Shown one piece after another: positions 16,450 through 24,299 of a DNA stretch of 25,328 nucleotides. Under the pieces are notes generated by a model. It was given only the letters and a program-made list of their open reading frames with translations, did not search any database and had not been told where the DNA came from. This stretch comes from RBG-16-66-20 sp039931635. GTDB taxonomy: Bacteria; Pseudomonadota; Gammaproteobacteria; Burkholderiales; SG8-39. Positions within the stretch are counted from its first letter, which is position 1; every line of letters begins with the position of its first letter. Made by a program: the position numbers and the translations under genes. Location of the stretch: assembly GCA_039931635.1 (NCBI GenBank), contig JBDTRO010000119.1:1-25328 (forward strand). The letters are read 5' to 3'.

Positions 16450-17397
16450 CTATCCGGTTGCAGCGCCGATTCCAGCCCGGTGCGCCTGTTGATCCGCATG
16501 ATACGACGAGCGCACCATCGGCCCGATTGCGGCGTGGCGGAATCCCATCGCCGCAGCCTCGCGCTCGAACATCGCAAAAGTTTCCGGATGCACGTAGCGC
16601 TCGACCGGCAGGTGATGCGCGGACGGCGCGAGGTACTGGCCGATGGTGAGCATGGTCACGCCATGCGCCCGCAGGTCGCGCATCACGGCGAGGATTTCCT
16701 CGTCCGTTTCGCCCAGGCCGACCATGAGCCCGGACTTGGCGGGAGTTGCGGGAAAACTTTTCCCGAACCGGGAAAACAATTCCAGCGAATGAGGATAGTC
16801 GCCGCCAGGACGCGCCCGTTTGTACAGGCGCGGCACGGTTTCCATATTGTGGTTCATCACATCTGGCGGCGCCGCCGCAAGGATGTCGAGCGCGCGCTCC
16901 AGGCGCCCCCTGAAATCCGGCACCAGCACTTCAATGGTGGTGCCCGGGGATTTCTCGCGCACGGCGCGGATGCATTCGACGAAATGCCCGGCACCGCCGT
17001 CGCGCAGGTCGTCGCGATCCACGCTGGTGATCACGACGTAGGACAAATTCAATCTGCTGATCGATTCCGCGAGATGCAGGGGTTCCTGCGCGTCGGGCGC
17101 GAGCGGCCGGCCATGCGCCACGTCGCAGAACGGGCAGCGGCGGGTGCAGATGTCGCCGAGGATCATGAACGTCGCGGTGCCCTTGCCGAAACATTCGCCG
17201 ATGTTCGGGCAGGAGGCCTCTTCGCATACCGTATGCAGCTTCTGCTCGCGCAGGATCTGCTTGATCTCGTGGAAACGCGAATCCGGCGCCGGCGCCCTGA
17301 CGCGGATCCAGTCGGGCTTTTTCAGCTTCTCCCGCGGGAAAAACTCCAGGCGGGCCGTCTTGAGCGCGCCTTTTTCCTTGACGCCGGCTTCACGCAT
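16450..17397 (-). CDS. lipA: Lipoyl synthase LipA
   Basis: This 315-residue radical SAM enzyme inserts two sulfurs into protein-bound octanoyl groups to make lipoyl cofactors. The auxiliary [4Fe-4S] cluster motif has Cys58, Cys63 and Cys69 (CEEASCPNIGEC). The radical SAM cluster has Cys84, Cys88 and Cys91 (CTRRCPFC). The C-terminal RSSYHAD supplies the serine ligand of the auxiliary cluster. All key residues are present and length is normal. ATG at 17397 overlaps the lipB end by 8 nt, so LipB and LipA, consecutive steps of the pathway, are made together. Confidence 0.97.
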   Translation of the reverse strand: MREAGVKEKGALKTARLEFFPREKLKKPDWIRVRAPAPDSRFHEIKQILREQKLHTVCEEASCPNIGECFGKGTATFMILGDICTRRCPFCDVAHGRPLAPDAQEPLHLAESISRLNLSYVVITSVDRDDLRDGGAGHFVECIRAVREKSPGTTIEVLVPDFRGRLERALDILAAAPPDVMNHNMETVPRLYKRARPGGDYPHSLELFSRFGKSFPATPAKSGLMVGLGETDEEILAVMRDLRAHGVTMLTIGQYLAPSAHHLPVERYVHPETFAMFEREAAAMGFRHAAIGPMVRSSYHADQQAHRAGIGAATG

Positions 17398-18010
17398 GTT
17401 CGAGTTTCTCGATCAGAATCCTGGCGAGGTTTTTCCCCAGGCCGTGCTTGTTTTCCCTGATGCCAAGGTCACGGGTCTGTGTCACCTGCAGGCCCGGAAA
17501 ACCACAAGGATCGATGGCGGAAAACGGCGTCAGGTCCATGTCCACATTCAGCGCGAGGCCGTGGTACGCGCAGCCCCGTGAGACGCGGATGCCGAGCGCG
17601 GCGACCTTGGCGCCGCCCACGTAGATGCCGGGCGCCCCGGGCCTTCTCTCAGCCCCGCTGCCGAGGAGATCCATGACCGACTGCTCGAGCATCGCCACGA
17701 ACTGCTTCACCTTGATGCCGCGACGCGCCAGATCCACCAGCGTGTAGAGCACGACCTGGCCCGGGCCGTGGTAGGTGACCTCGCCGCCGCGTTCTACCTT
17801 CAGCACCGGAATACTGTTGCCTGCCTTCGGCCCGTGCGCCGCGTCCGCGGCAAGGCCGAGCGTATAGACCGGGGGATGTTCCAGCAGCCAGAGTTCATCG
17901 GGCGTATCGGCGCCGCGCCTTGCAGTGAACCCACGCATTGCCTGCAACGTGGGCTCGTAAGGGCTCAATCCCATCTGAACGACGCGAATCCGCTCCAGGA
18001 CGGCGCTCAT
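17390..18010 (-). CDS. lipB: Octanoyl-[ACP]:protein octanoyltransferase LipB
   Basis: This 206-residue enzyme moves octanoate from acyl carrier protein to lipoyl domains, the step before LipA. Motifs are RGGEVTYHGPGQ at 74-85, GAKVAALGIRVSRGCAYHG at 133-151 with catalytic Lys135, and DPCG with catalytic Cys169. These are the same numbers as reported for E. coli LipB. The start is ATG at 18010, which shares a base with the ybeD stop (TGATG). A TTG one codon earlier is not needed. It is cytoplasmic. Confidence 0.96.
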   Translation of the reverse strand: MSAVLERIRVVQMGLSPYEPTLQAMRGFTARRGADTPDELWLLEHPPVYTLGLAADAAHGPKAGNSIPVLKVERGGEVTYHGPGQVVLYTLVDLARRGIKVKQFVAMLEQSVMDLLGSGAERRPGAPGIYVGGAKVAALGIRVSRGCAYHGLALNVDMDLTPFSAIDPCGFPGLQVTQTRDLGIRENKHGLGKNLARILIEKLEHA

Positions 18011-18315
18011 CAAAGCACCATCACGACGGTCGGGTGATCGCAGAGTTCGCGGTAAAGCGCATCTAGCTGCACCTGCGAGGTGGCATTCACGGTTGCGGTG
18101 AGACTGATGTACTTGCCTTCGCGGCTGGGGCGCGATTCGAGAGTTCCCGGCGCGAAATCGGGCGCATGCCGCAGCACGATCTCGATCACGGCTTTCGTGA
18201 ACCCGCCTTCCCGGCGTCCCATGATCTTGATCGGGAACGCGAGGGGAAAGTCGAGCAGAGAAGCCGTTGCCAGCGGCCCCTCCTTCTCAGGCGGCTTGCC
18301 GTTCCTTTCCTGCAC
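18010..18315 (-). CDS. ybeD: DUF493/YbeD family protein
   Basis: This 101-residue ACT-like small protein has DUF493 landmarks: LLDFPLAFPIKIMG at 20-33, SREGKYISLTATVNATSQVQLDALYREL in the middle and HPTVVMVL at the end. The family is conserved next to lipB in many proteobacteria and its function is unclear. A regulatory role has been suggested from the fold. The start is GTG at 18315, with AAAGG 6 nt upstream. It overlaps the dat gene end by 29 nt, and no other good start exists before the conserved core. Confidence 0.9.
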   Translation of the reverse strand: MQERNGKPPEKEGPLATASLLDFPLAFPIKIMGRREGGFTKAVIEIVLRHAPDFAPGTLESRPSREGKYISLTATVNATSQVQLDALYRELCDHPTVVMVL

Positions 18316-19153
18316 GCATGACCTTTAGCTTGAATTCCTGATACAGCGCATGGATGCGGCGGAATACCGGGCCCGGCGTGCCGCCAGCCACGGGTTTTCC
18401 GTCCAGCGTCACGATGGCGAGCACTTCCTTGGATGACGAGGTGACCCAGATTTCGTCGCCGCCGCGCACTTCGGCTTCGGTGACGTCCCGGTATTCGAGC
18501 GGCAACCCGGCCGCCTGCGCGATCTCGGCGATGACGTCGTAGGTGATGCCCGGCAGGATCAGGTTCGATTTGGGCGGCGACAGGATCACGCCCGCCCTGA
18601 CGACGAACACGTTCGAGGCCGAGGCCTCGGTGAGCATGCCGGTTCGAAACAGGATCGTCTCCACCGCGCCGACATCGGCTGAAACCTGGCGCAGCAGGCA
18701 GTTGCCGATGAGCGAGATGGACTTGATGTCGCAGTGTTGCCAGCGATCGTCCACCGCGGTGACCGCCGCCGCGCCGCGTTCGACCAGTTCCCGCGGCGGG
18801 TTGATGAGCGGATTGGACATGATGAATACCGTCGGCACGGCATCCTTCGGGAACGCATGGTCGCGTTTGGCGACGCCGCGCGTCACCTGGAAATACACGC
18901 CCTGGTCTTCGAAGGATTGCTTGGCCACCAATTGCAGGATGATGTCGCGCCACTCCGCACGGCCGTAGGGATTGCGGATCCGGACCGCGTCCAGGCTGCG
19001 CTCCAGGCGCGCCAGATGCTCGTCCATGCGGAACGGCACCCGGGAATACACGGGGATCAACTCATAGACGCCATCGCCGAAGATGAAGCCGCGATCGAGC
19101 ACGGGAACACGCGCCTCCTCTACCGGCATGAACTTTCCGTTCAGAAAAACCAT
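18287..19153 (-). CDS. dat: D-amino acid aminotransferase (class IV, PLP)
   Basis: This 288-residue PLP-dependent transaminase of fold type IV probably interconverts D-alanine and D-glutamate with their 2-oxo acids. Catalytic Lys144 lies in CDIKSISLIGN. GDGVYE at 27-32, TRGVAKRDHAFP at 91-102 (the RxH carboxylate-trap region typical of D-amino acid aminotransferases) and TEASASNVFVV support this over the branched-chain enzyme. 4-amino-4-deoxychorismate lyase is the other relative to exclude. ATG at 19153 follows the dacA stop by 10 nt. Both neighbours deal with D-amino acids of peptidoglycan, so a role in D-amino acid supply or recycling is likely but inferred. Confidence 0.88.
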   Translation of the reverse strand: MVFLNGKFMPVEEARVPVLDRGFIFGDGVYELIPVYSRVPFRMDEHLARLERSLDAVRIRNPYGRAEWRDIILQLVAKQSFEDQGVYFQVTRGVAKRDHAFPKDAVPTVFIMSNPLINPPRELVERGAAAVTAVDDRWQHCDIKSISLIGNCLLRQVSADVGAVETILFRTGMLTEASASNVFVVRAGVILSPPKSNLILPGITYDVIAEIAQAAGLPLEYRDVTEAEVRGGDEIWVTSSSKEVLAIVTLDGKPVAGGTPGPVFRRIHALYQEFKLKVMRAGKERQAA

Positions 19154-19163
19154 CCAAGCCTCG

Positions 19164-20288
19164 CTACTTCAACCAGAGTCTCAGTGTATCCCAGGCGCGC
19201 CCGAAAATCCTCGCCGCCGGCACCTCCTCGAGCGCAACCACCGGGAACTCGCCGAGCGGTTTGCCATCGAGCGTGACGCGCAGGTTGCCGACATTGGCGC
19301 CCGCCGCCACCGGCGCCACGAGCGGCGACCGCGACAGCAATTCTGCTTTGAGCTTTTCGCCCTGTCCCTTGGGCACCGTCACCACGAGATCGTCGCGAAA
19401 TCCCGCCTTCAGCATGGCGCGCGCACCCTTCCAGACCTCGATCTCCTTCACGGGCGCGTTGGCGGAATAAAGGCGCACCGCGTCGAAAAACTGGAACCCC
19501 CAGTTGAGCAGCTTCTGCGATTCCTGCGCGCGCATGGTCTCGGAAGTCGAACCGAGCAGCACCGAGAGCAGGCGGCGCGGCCCGCGCTTCGAGGATGCGA
19601 CCAGGCAGTAACCCGCCGCTTCGGTGAAGCCGGTCTTGACGCCGTCCACTGTGTTGTCGAGCCACAGCAGGCGGTTGCGGTTCACCTGGGTGATGCCGTT
19701 ATACCGGTACTCGCGCTGCGAGTAATACAGCGCGTACTGCTCCGGAAAATCGCGGATCAGCGCCGTGGCGAGGAGGTACAGGTCGCGCGCCGTCGAATAG
19801 TGTTGCGGGTCCGGTAGCCCCGAGGCATTCATGTATTTGGTGTTCTTCATGCCTAACCGCTCGGCCTCGCGGTTCATCATCGCCGCGAACGCTTCCTCGG
19901 ACCCGGCAATCCTCTCGGCCAGCGCGATGCAGGCATCGTTGCCCGACTGCACGATCATGCCGCGGATCAGTTCATCCACGCTCACCGGCTTTTTCGGCTC
20001 GATGAACATGCGCGAACCGGGCGCGCGCCAGGCCTTCTCCGAGACGGTTACCTGATGATCGAGCGTGAGCTTTTTTTCCTTCACGGCGGCGAATACGAGA
20101 TACGCCGTCATCAGCTTGGTCAGCGATGCCGGTTCGAATCGTTCATCGGCCTTTTCCGATGCGAGTACCTGGCCGCTGGAAACATCCGCGACCACCCATG
20201 CGCGCCCGACGACCTGCGGCGGCTGAGGCGCCTGCGCCCAAGCCAGGGACGATAAAAGGAAAATCAGGAAGAGGAAAAAGCGCGGCAT
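19164..20288 (-). CDS. dacA: D-alanyl-D-alanine carboxypeptidase, PBP5/6 family
   Basis: This 374-residue low-molecular-mass penicillin-binding protein trims the terminal D-alanine from peptidoglycan pentapeptides in the periplasm. A signal peptide (residues 1-18, ending SLAWA) is followed by the peptidase S11 domain, with SLTK at 55-58 (Ser55 nucleophile), SGN at 115-117 and KTG at 218-220. A beta-rich PBP5 C-terminal domain covers about 275-355, and an amphipathic tail helix (AARIFGRAWDTLRLWLK) anchors it to the inner membrane. The symbol follows E. coli gene order (rlpA-dacA-ybeD). dacC would be an equally fair label. Confidence 0.95.
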   Translation of the reverse strand: MPRFFLFLIFLLSSLAWAQAPQPPQVVGRAWVVADVSSGQVLASEKADERFEPASLTKLMTAYLVFAAVKEKKLTLDHQVTVSEKAWRAPGSRMFIEPKKPVSVDELIRGMIVQSGNDACIALAERIAGSEEAFAAMMNREAERLGMKNTKYMNASGLPDPQHYSTARDLYLLATALIRDFPEQYALYYSQREYRYNGITQVNRNRLLWLDNTVDGVKTGFTEAAGYCLVASSKRGPRRLLSVLLGSTSETMRAQESQKLLNWGFQFFDAVRLYSANAPVKEIEVWKGARAMLKAGFRDDLVVTVPKGQGEKLKAELLSRSPLVAPVAAGANVGNLRVTLDGKPLGEFPVVALEEVPAARIFGRAWDTLRLWLK

Positions 20289-20309
20289 CCGGGCATCACT
20301 GCGAAAAAG

Positions 20310-20345
20310 GCCGCGAATTATAGCGGTTACCTTGCGACGAGCACC
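20310..20345 (-). promoter_or_regulatory. Possible promoter for dacA
   Basis: A perfect -10 hexamer TATAAT lies on the - strand at 20317-20322, in the short gap between the rlpA stop and the dacA ATG. The expected -35 position inside the rlpA end has only a poor match, such as GGTGCT. Transcription would start near 20310, giving a leader of about 20 nt. This could let dacA-dat-ybeD-lipB-lipA be expressed apart from the pyr genes. Confidence 0.4.
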
Positions 20346-21145
20346 GGCCTCAGGTTGAATTCGGTCTGGATGCGATCCGCCACTGCGCGCGCCTCGTCCT
20401 GCGAGCGATAGGGACCCAGGTGCAGGCGGAACAGGGCTCCGCCGGGAATGATCTGGATCGCTTCCGACAGCCAGGCGAGGTCACGGTAGACGCGGACGCG
20501 GAAATTCTCCGCGGTTTCGCGCGCGGAAAAGATGCCGAGCTGAAGGAACACGCCTTTGGAATCGATTTTCGCTTCCCGGTCCGGTTCCGCTTTCCGCGGC
20601 AGGACAGATTCCACCTCGACGCGGGCGCTGCCGAGCTCCACGTAACCGAGCTTCCAGGCAGCGGTATACGAAAGGTCGATGATCCGGTCGGAATGAAACG
20701 GCCCCCGGTCGTTGATCCGGACCAGCACGCTGCGCCCGTTCGCCGGATTGGTGACGCGCGCGTAGCTGGGTATCGGCAATGTCGGGTGCGCCGCGGTCAT
20801 CGCATACATGTCGTAGCGCTCGCCACTCGATGTGGGCGCGCCGTGGTAGCGCCGGCCATACCAGCTTGCGACCCCGGATTGCCGGAACGGCGCCAGGCTC
20901 GCAACCGGCACGTAGTCCTTGCCGAATACCTGGTAAGGACGATTGGCGAAGCGGTGCAGCGGCTCGGCCCTGGGCACGGCGTCGGGGATGGCGGCCAGAT
21001 CGGACGGCGCATTCGCGCCCGGGCCGTCATCCTTGTAGTAAGCGCCCCTGGCGGGCGCGGAGGCCGCCGCGGGCGGCGCTTCATTCCGGGGGATCGATCC
21101 ACAAGCCGAAACGGCAAGCGCTGCCGCGAACACCACCAGCCTCAC
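20327..21145 (-). CDS. rlpA: Septal ring lytic transglycosylase/lipoprotein RlpA
   Basis: This 272-residue outer-membrane lipoprotein cleaves or binds denuded peptidoglycan glycans during cell separation. The lipobox AVSAC places the lipidated cysteine at 15 after a short hydrophobic signal. A double-psi beta-barrel RlpA domain spans about 88-180 (GVASWYGRRYHG, INDRGPF), with His120 and Asp146 matching residues known to be catalytic in Pseudomonas RlpA. A C-terminal SPOR domain (FLQLGIFSARETAENF at 200-215 to the end) binds septal glycan. The start is GTG at 21145, overlapping the upstream stop by 4 nt (GTGA). The open frame continues further upstream, but that part is not RlpA-like. Confidence 0.93.
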   Translation of the reverse strand: MRLVVFAAALAVSACGSIPRNEAPPAAASAPARGAYYKDDGPGANAPSDLAAIPDAVPRAEPLHRFANRPYQVFGKDYVPVASLAPFRQSGVASWYGRRYHGAPTSSGERYDMYAMTAAHPTLPIPSYARVTNPANGRSVLVRINDRGPFHSDRIIDLSYTAAWKLGYVELGSARVEVESVLPRKAEPDREAKIDSKGVFLQLGIFSARETAENFRVRVYRDLAWLSEAIQIIPGGALFRLHLGPYRSQDEARAVADRIQTEFNLRPVLVAR

Positions 21146-22407
21146 GGCCGCTGGTACACCACGTGGCCGGCGACGATCGTGGTGCGCACGCGGCCCGCAA
21201 GCTCGTAGCCGAGGAAGGGCGTGTTCTTGCCCTGGCTGCGCAGCATCTCGGGGGCAACGCGCCAGCCTTCGTCGGGATCGAACAGCACCAGGTCCGCCGG
21301 TGCGCCTGCCTCGATGCGGCCCGACTGCACGCCCAGGATGCGCGCCGCGTCGCTGGTAACGCGCGCCAGCGTTTTGGCCAGCGGCAGCTTCTTCTGTGCG
21401 CCCCACTTGAGCACCAGGGGTAGCAACAGCTCGAGGCCGGTGGCGCCGGGTTCGGCTTCCGCGAACGGCATCTGCTTCTGGTCTTCGTCCACCGGCGTAT
21501 GGTCGGACACGGCGCAATCGATGGTGCCGTCGACAAGGCCGGCGGCGAGCGCGTCGCGGTCGCGCTGGGCGCGCAGCGGCGGTTCGAGCCGACAGTTGGA
21601 ATCGTAGTAGCCGAGGTCCATTTCCGACAGGTGCACGTGATGGATGCCGACGTCGCAACTGACCGGCAGCCCCTCTTTCTTCGCCGCGCGGATCATCTCG
21701 ACGCCGACAGCCGTGGACAGGCGGCATACATGCACGCGGCTGCCGGTAGCGCGCACCAGTTGCAACAGGCTGCCCAGCGCGATGGTTTCGGCAAACGCCG
21801 GAATGCCGGGCAATCCCAGCCGCGTCGCGACCTCGCCGTCGTGAGCGACGCCGCCGCGCGCGAGCGAGCGGTCCTCGGCGCGCAGCCACACGGGAAAACC
21901 GAAGGTGGCGGCATACTGCATCGCGCGCCAAAGCACCTGGGTGTCGGCTAGCGGCGCGTTGGCCTGCGAGAAGGCGACGCAGCCCGCCTCCGAGAGTTCG
22001 GCCATTTCGGTCAGGCGCTCGCCGGCCAGTTTCATCGTGAGCGCACCGACCGGATACACGCGCGCCCGGGCGAGCACTTTGGCGCGCCGGCGCAGCATGT
22101 CCACCAGTCCCGGCTCATCGAGCGGCGGGTCGGTATCCGGCGGGCAGGCGAGGCTCGTCACGCCGCCCGCCACGGCCGCGTCCATTTCCGATTCCAGCGT
22201 GGCCTTGTATTCGTAGCCCGGCTCGCGCAGCCGCGCCGACAGATCGATCAGTCCAGGGGCGACGACCAGGCCTTTGGCGTCGATCGTCTGGTCCGGTTTT
22301 TCCTTTTTGCCGGAAATCTTTCCGTCGGAAATGCAGACGTCCCCTGCCTCGTCCCTGCCGCTGGCAGGATCGACGATGCGCCCGCCCTTGATCAGCAGCG
22401 TGCTCAT
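21142..22407 (-). CDS. pyrC: Dihydroorotase-like protein, predicted catalytically inactive (PyrC')
   Basis: This 421-residue amidohydrolase-fold protein aligns with class I dihydroorotase: PGLIDLSARLREPG at 51-64, PPDTDPPLDEP in the substrate loop, HVCRLST and SDHTP with Asp302. The zinc-binding HxH of active enzymes (normally DLHVHLREPG) is replaced by S57-A58-R59. Another usual metal histidine region reads RAEDRSLA. It is therefore probably a non-catalytic PyrC' that serves as a structural partner of aspartate transcarbamoylase, as known in Pseudomonas. Position directly after pyrB with a 4-nt ATGA overlap supports this. An active dihydroorotase should be encoded elsewhere. ATG at 22407 gives the normal MSTLLIKGGRIVDP start. 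Confidence 0.9.
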   Translation of the reverse strand: MSTLLIKGGRIVDPASGRDEAGDVCISDGKISGKKEKPDQTIDAKGLVVAPGLIDLSARLREPGYEYKATLESEMDAAVAGGVTSLACPPDTDPPLDEPGLVDMLRRRAKVLARARVYPVGALTMKLAGERLTEMAELSEAGCVAFSQANAPLADTQVLWRAMQYAATFGFPVWLRAEDRSLARGGVAHDGEVATRLGLPGIPAFAETIALGSLLQLVRATGSRVHVCRLSTAVGVEMIRAAKKEGLPVSCDVGIHHVHLSEMDLGYYDSNCRLEPPLRAQRDRDALAAGLVDGTIDCAVSDHTPVDEDQKQMPFAEAEPGATGLELLLPLVLKWGAQKKLPLAKTLARVTSDAARILGVQSGRIEAGAPADLVLFDPDEGWRVAPEMLRSQGKNTPFLGYELAGRVRTTIVAGHVVYQRP

Positions 22408-23369
22408 CCGTTGCCCGCGACGATGGACATCACCGCCATGCGCACCGCGATGCCAAACGTGACCTGCGGCAGGATGACCGAGTGCGGGCCGTCGGCCACC
22501 GACGAATCGATCTCGACGCCGCGGTTCATCGGCCCCGGATGCATCACGATGGCATCCGCGTTCGCGAGCGCCAGCTTGTCCGCGGTCAGGCCGTAATGCT
22601 TGAAGAATTCCTGCGCCGAGGGCAGCAACGCGCCGTTCATGCGCTCGTTCTGCAGCCGCAGCATCACCACCACGTCGCAACCCTTGAGGCCTGCGCGCAT
22701 GTCGTAGAACACGCGCACGCCCAGCGATTCGACGCCGGCGGGCATCAGCGTCTGCGGCCCGATCACCCTGACTTCGGGAACGCCGAGCGTGGTGAGGCCG
22801 TGAATGAGGGAGCGCGCGACGCGCGAATGCAGCACGTCGCCGACGATCGCCACCGTAAGCTTCGTGAAGTCCTTCTTGTAGTGGCGGATGGTGTAGAGAT
22901 CGAGCAGGCCCTGCGTCGGGTGCGCGTGCCGGCCGTCGCCCGCATTGATGACGTGCTCGTGCGGCTTGACCTGGCGCGCAATCAGGTAAGGCGCGCCGGA
23001 GGAACCATGGCGCACCACGAACACGTCGGCCTGCATCGCCGAGAGGTTAGCCACCGTGTCCAGTAGCGATTCGCCCTTGGATTGCGAGCTCACCGCGACG
23101 TTCAGGTTGATGACGTCGGCCGAGAGCCGCTTGGCGGCGATCTCGAAGGTGGTGCGCGTGCGGGTCGACGCTTCGAAGAACAGGTTGAACACGCTCTTGC
23201 CCCGCATCAGCGGCACTTTCTTCACTTCGCGCTCTGTGACACCGGCGAAAGGTTCGGCCGTGTCGAGAATCTGCATGAGAATCTCGCGCGGCAGCCCTTC
23301 GATCGAGAGCAGGTGCTGCAGCTCGCCGTGGGCGTTGAGTTGCGGATTGTGAGGGAAATTACGCGGCAC
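22404..23369 (-). CDS. pyrB: Aspartate carbamoyltransferase catalytic subunit PyrB
   Basis: This 321-residue enzyme joins carbamoyl phosphate and aspartate in the committed step of pyrimidine synthesis. Active-site landmarks are FFEASTRTRTTFE at 64-76, SSQSKGES at 94-101 (Lys98), NAGDGRHAHPTQ at 142-153 and HPGPMNRGVEI near the C-terminus. An N-terminal extension before LLSIEGLP resembles the class A ATCase chains that pair with PyrC'. The start is GTG at 23369, with GGAG 7 nt upstream, overlapping the pyrR stop by 11 nt. No regulatory subunit PyrI is present here, consistent with the PyrB-PyrC' arrangement. Confidence 0.96.
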   Translation of the reverse strand: MPRNFPHNPQLNAHGELQHLLSIEGLPREILMQILDTAEPFAGVTEREVKKVPLMRGKSVFNLFFEASTRTRTTFEIAAKRLSADVINLNVAVSSQSKGESLLDTVANLSAMQADVFVVRHGSSGAPYLIARQVKPHEHVINAGDGRHAHPTQGLLDLYTIRHYKKDFTKLTVAIVGDVLHSRVARSLIHGLTTLGVPEVRVIGPQTLMPAGVESLGVRVFYDMRAGLKGCDVVVMLRLQNERMNGALLPSAQEFFKHYGLTADKLALANADAIVMHPGPMNRGVEIDSSVADGPHSVILPQVTFGIAVRMAVMSIVAGNG

Positions 23370-23859
23370 TCTCGAGCTCCAGGGAAAGCTTGCCGTTCGC
23401 GGCCCGCTTCAGGCGCAGCCGCATGCCGTCGGGCACTTCCACCAGCGTGCCGCAGACCTGCGCCGCGATCGGCAGCTGCCGGCCGCCGCGGTCGGCGAGC
23501 ACCGCCAGCGTGATGCTTTTCGGCCGGCCGTAGTCGAACAACTCGTTCATCGCCGCGCGCACCGTGCGCCCGGTATAGAGCACGTCGTCCACCAGCAGGA
23601 TCTCCCGGCCTTCGACCTCGAAAGGAATCCTGGTGCGCTTGGGGTCGTGCTTGAGGCCCTCTTTCGCGTAGTCGTCGCGGTAGAACGCGATGTCCATCAA
23701 TCCAAGGGGCTCTTTCAATCCAAGCAGCGGGTGCAGCCGCTCGGCGAGCCAGGCGCCGCCCGTGTGCAAGCCGATCATCGCCGTGGCCGGCGTGACGCGC
23801 GCTTTCAGCGCGGCGGCAAGTCCGGGCAGCAGGGCTTCCGCGTCAGGCAGCTTGGTCAC
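23359..23859 (-). CDS. pyrR: PyrR, pyrimidine operon regulator/uracil phosphoribosyltransferase
   Basis: This 166-residue phosphoribosyltransferase-fold protein has the PRPP-binding motif ILLVDDVLYTGRTVRAA at 87-103 and the flap region FYRDDYAKEGLK at 59-70. PyrR converts uracil and PRPP to UMP and, in Gram-positives, binds pyr mRNA to control attenuation. Regulatory function in Gram-negatives is uncertain. The start is GTG at 23859 and overlaps the ruvX stop by 4 nt (GTGA). The overlapping layout leaves no leader between pyrR and pyrB for an attenuator. Confidence 0.92.
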   Translation of the reverse strand: MTKLPDAEALLPGLAAALKARVTPATAMIGLHTGGAWLAERLHPLLGLKEPLGLMDIAFYRDDYAKEGLKHDPKRTRIPFEVEGREILLVDDVLYTGRTVRAAMNELFDYGRPKSITLAVLADRGGRQLPIAAQVCGTLVEVPDGMRLRLKRAANGKLSLELESAA

Positions 23860-24299
23860 GCGGTGTTGCCGCCGAAGTATTGCTCGAGGATGATTTGCGC
23901 TGCCTGCGAATCAAGCGTCTTGCCGCGCGCCAGGTCGGCCGCCTTGCGATTGCCGTACGCCGCGCGCATCCGGCTTTCGACCTCCACGGTGCTGTAGCGC
24001 TCGTCAACCAGTTCCACCGGGATTCCGAAGCGGCCGTTGAGCTGCCGGGCGAAGCGCTCGGCGCGGCGCGTCATCTCGTGTGCCGCGCCGTCTTCGCCCA
24101 GGGGGCGTCCGACCACGAGCAGACCAGGCTGCCACTCGCTCACCATGCGCTCGATCGCGGTAAGGCGGCCGGGCTGGGTGCTGGCCTTGACGCTTGGCAA
24201 AGGGTGCGCGGTGCCGAGTTCGGCGTCACCAACCGCGACGCCAATACGCTGCAAACCGAAATCGAACGCGAGGATGGTGCGCGCAGCCTTGTCAGGCAT
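23856..24299 (-). CDS. ruvX: Holliday junction resolvase-like RuvX/YqgF
   Basis: This 147-residue RNase H-fold nuclease is linked to pre-16S rRNA 5' end processing and is also annotated as a putative Holliday junction resolvase. The acidic triad is visible: Asp13 in AFDFGLQRIGVAVGD, Glu100 in VDERYST and Asp130 in TLDSQAA. VVGRPLGEDG at 62-71 is a further family mark. ATG at 24299 overlaps the yqgE end by 8 nt and gives normal length. An upstream in-frame start at 24368 would add residues unlike the family. Adjacent yqgE-ruvX order is widely conserved. Confidence 0.95.
   Translation of the reverse strand: MPDKAARTILAFDFGLQRIGVAVGDAELGTAHPLPSVKASTQPGRLTAIERMVSEWQPGLLVVGRPLGEDGAAHEMTRRAERFARQLNGRFGIPVELVDERYSTVEVESRMRAAYGNRKAADLARGKTLDSQAAQIILEQYFGGNTA

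Noticed and set aside
16480..17460. Long + strand frame opposite lipA
   Set aside because: It is the antisense shadow of lipA, which has all cluster-binding cysteines. The + strand product has no recognisable features.
20327..21931. A 534-codon - strand frame containing RlpA at its C-terminus, suggesting a fusion
   Set aside because: The upstream half is a frame shadow of pyrC'. RlpA has its own GTG start, signal peptide and lipobox at 21145.
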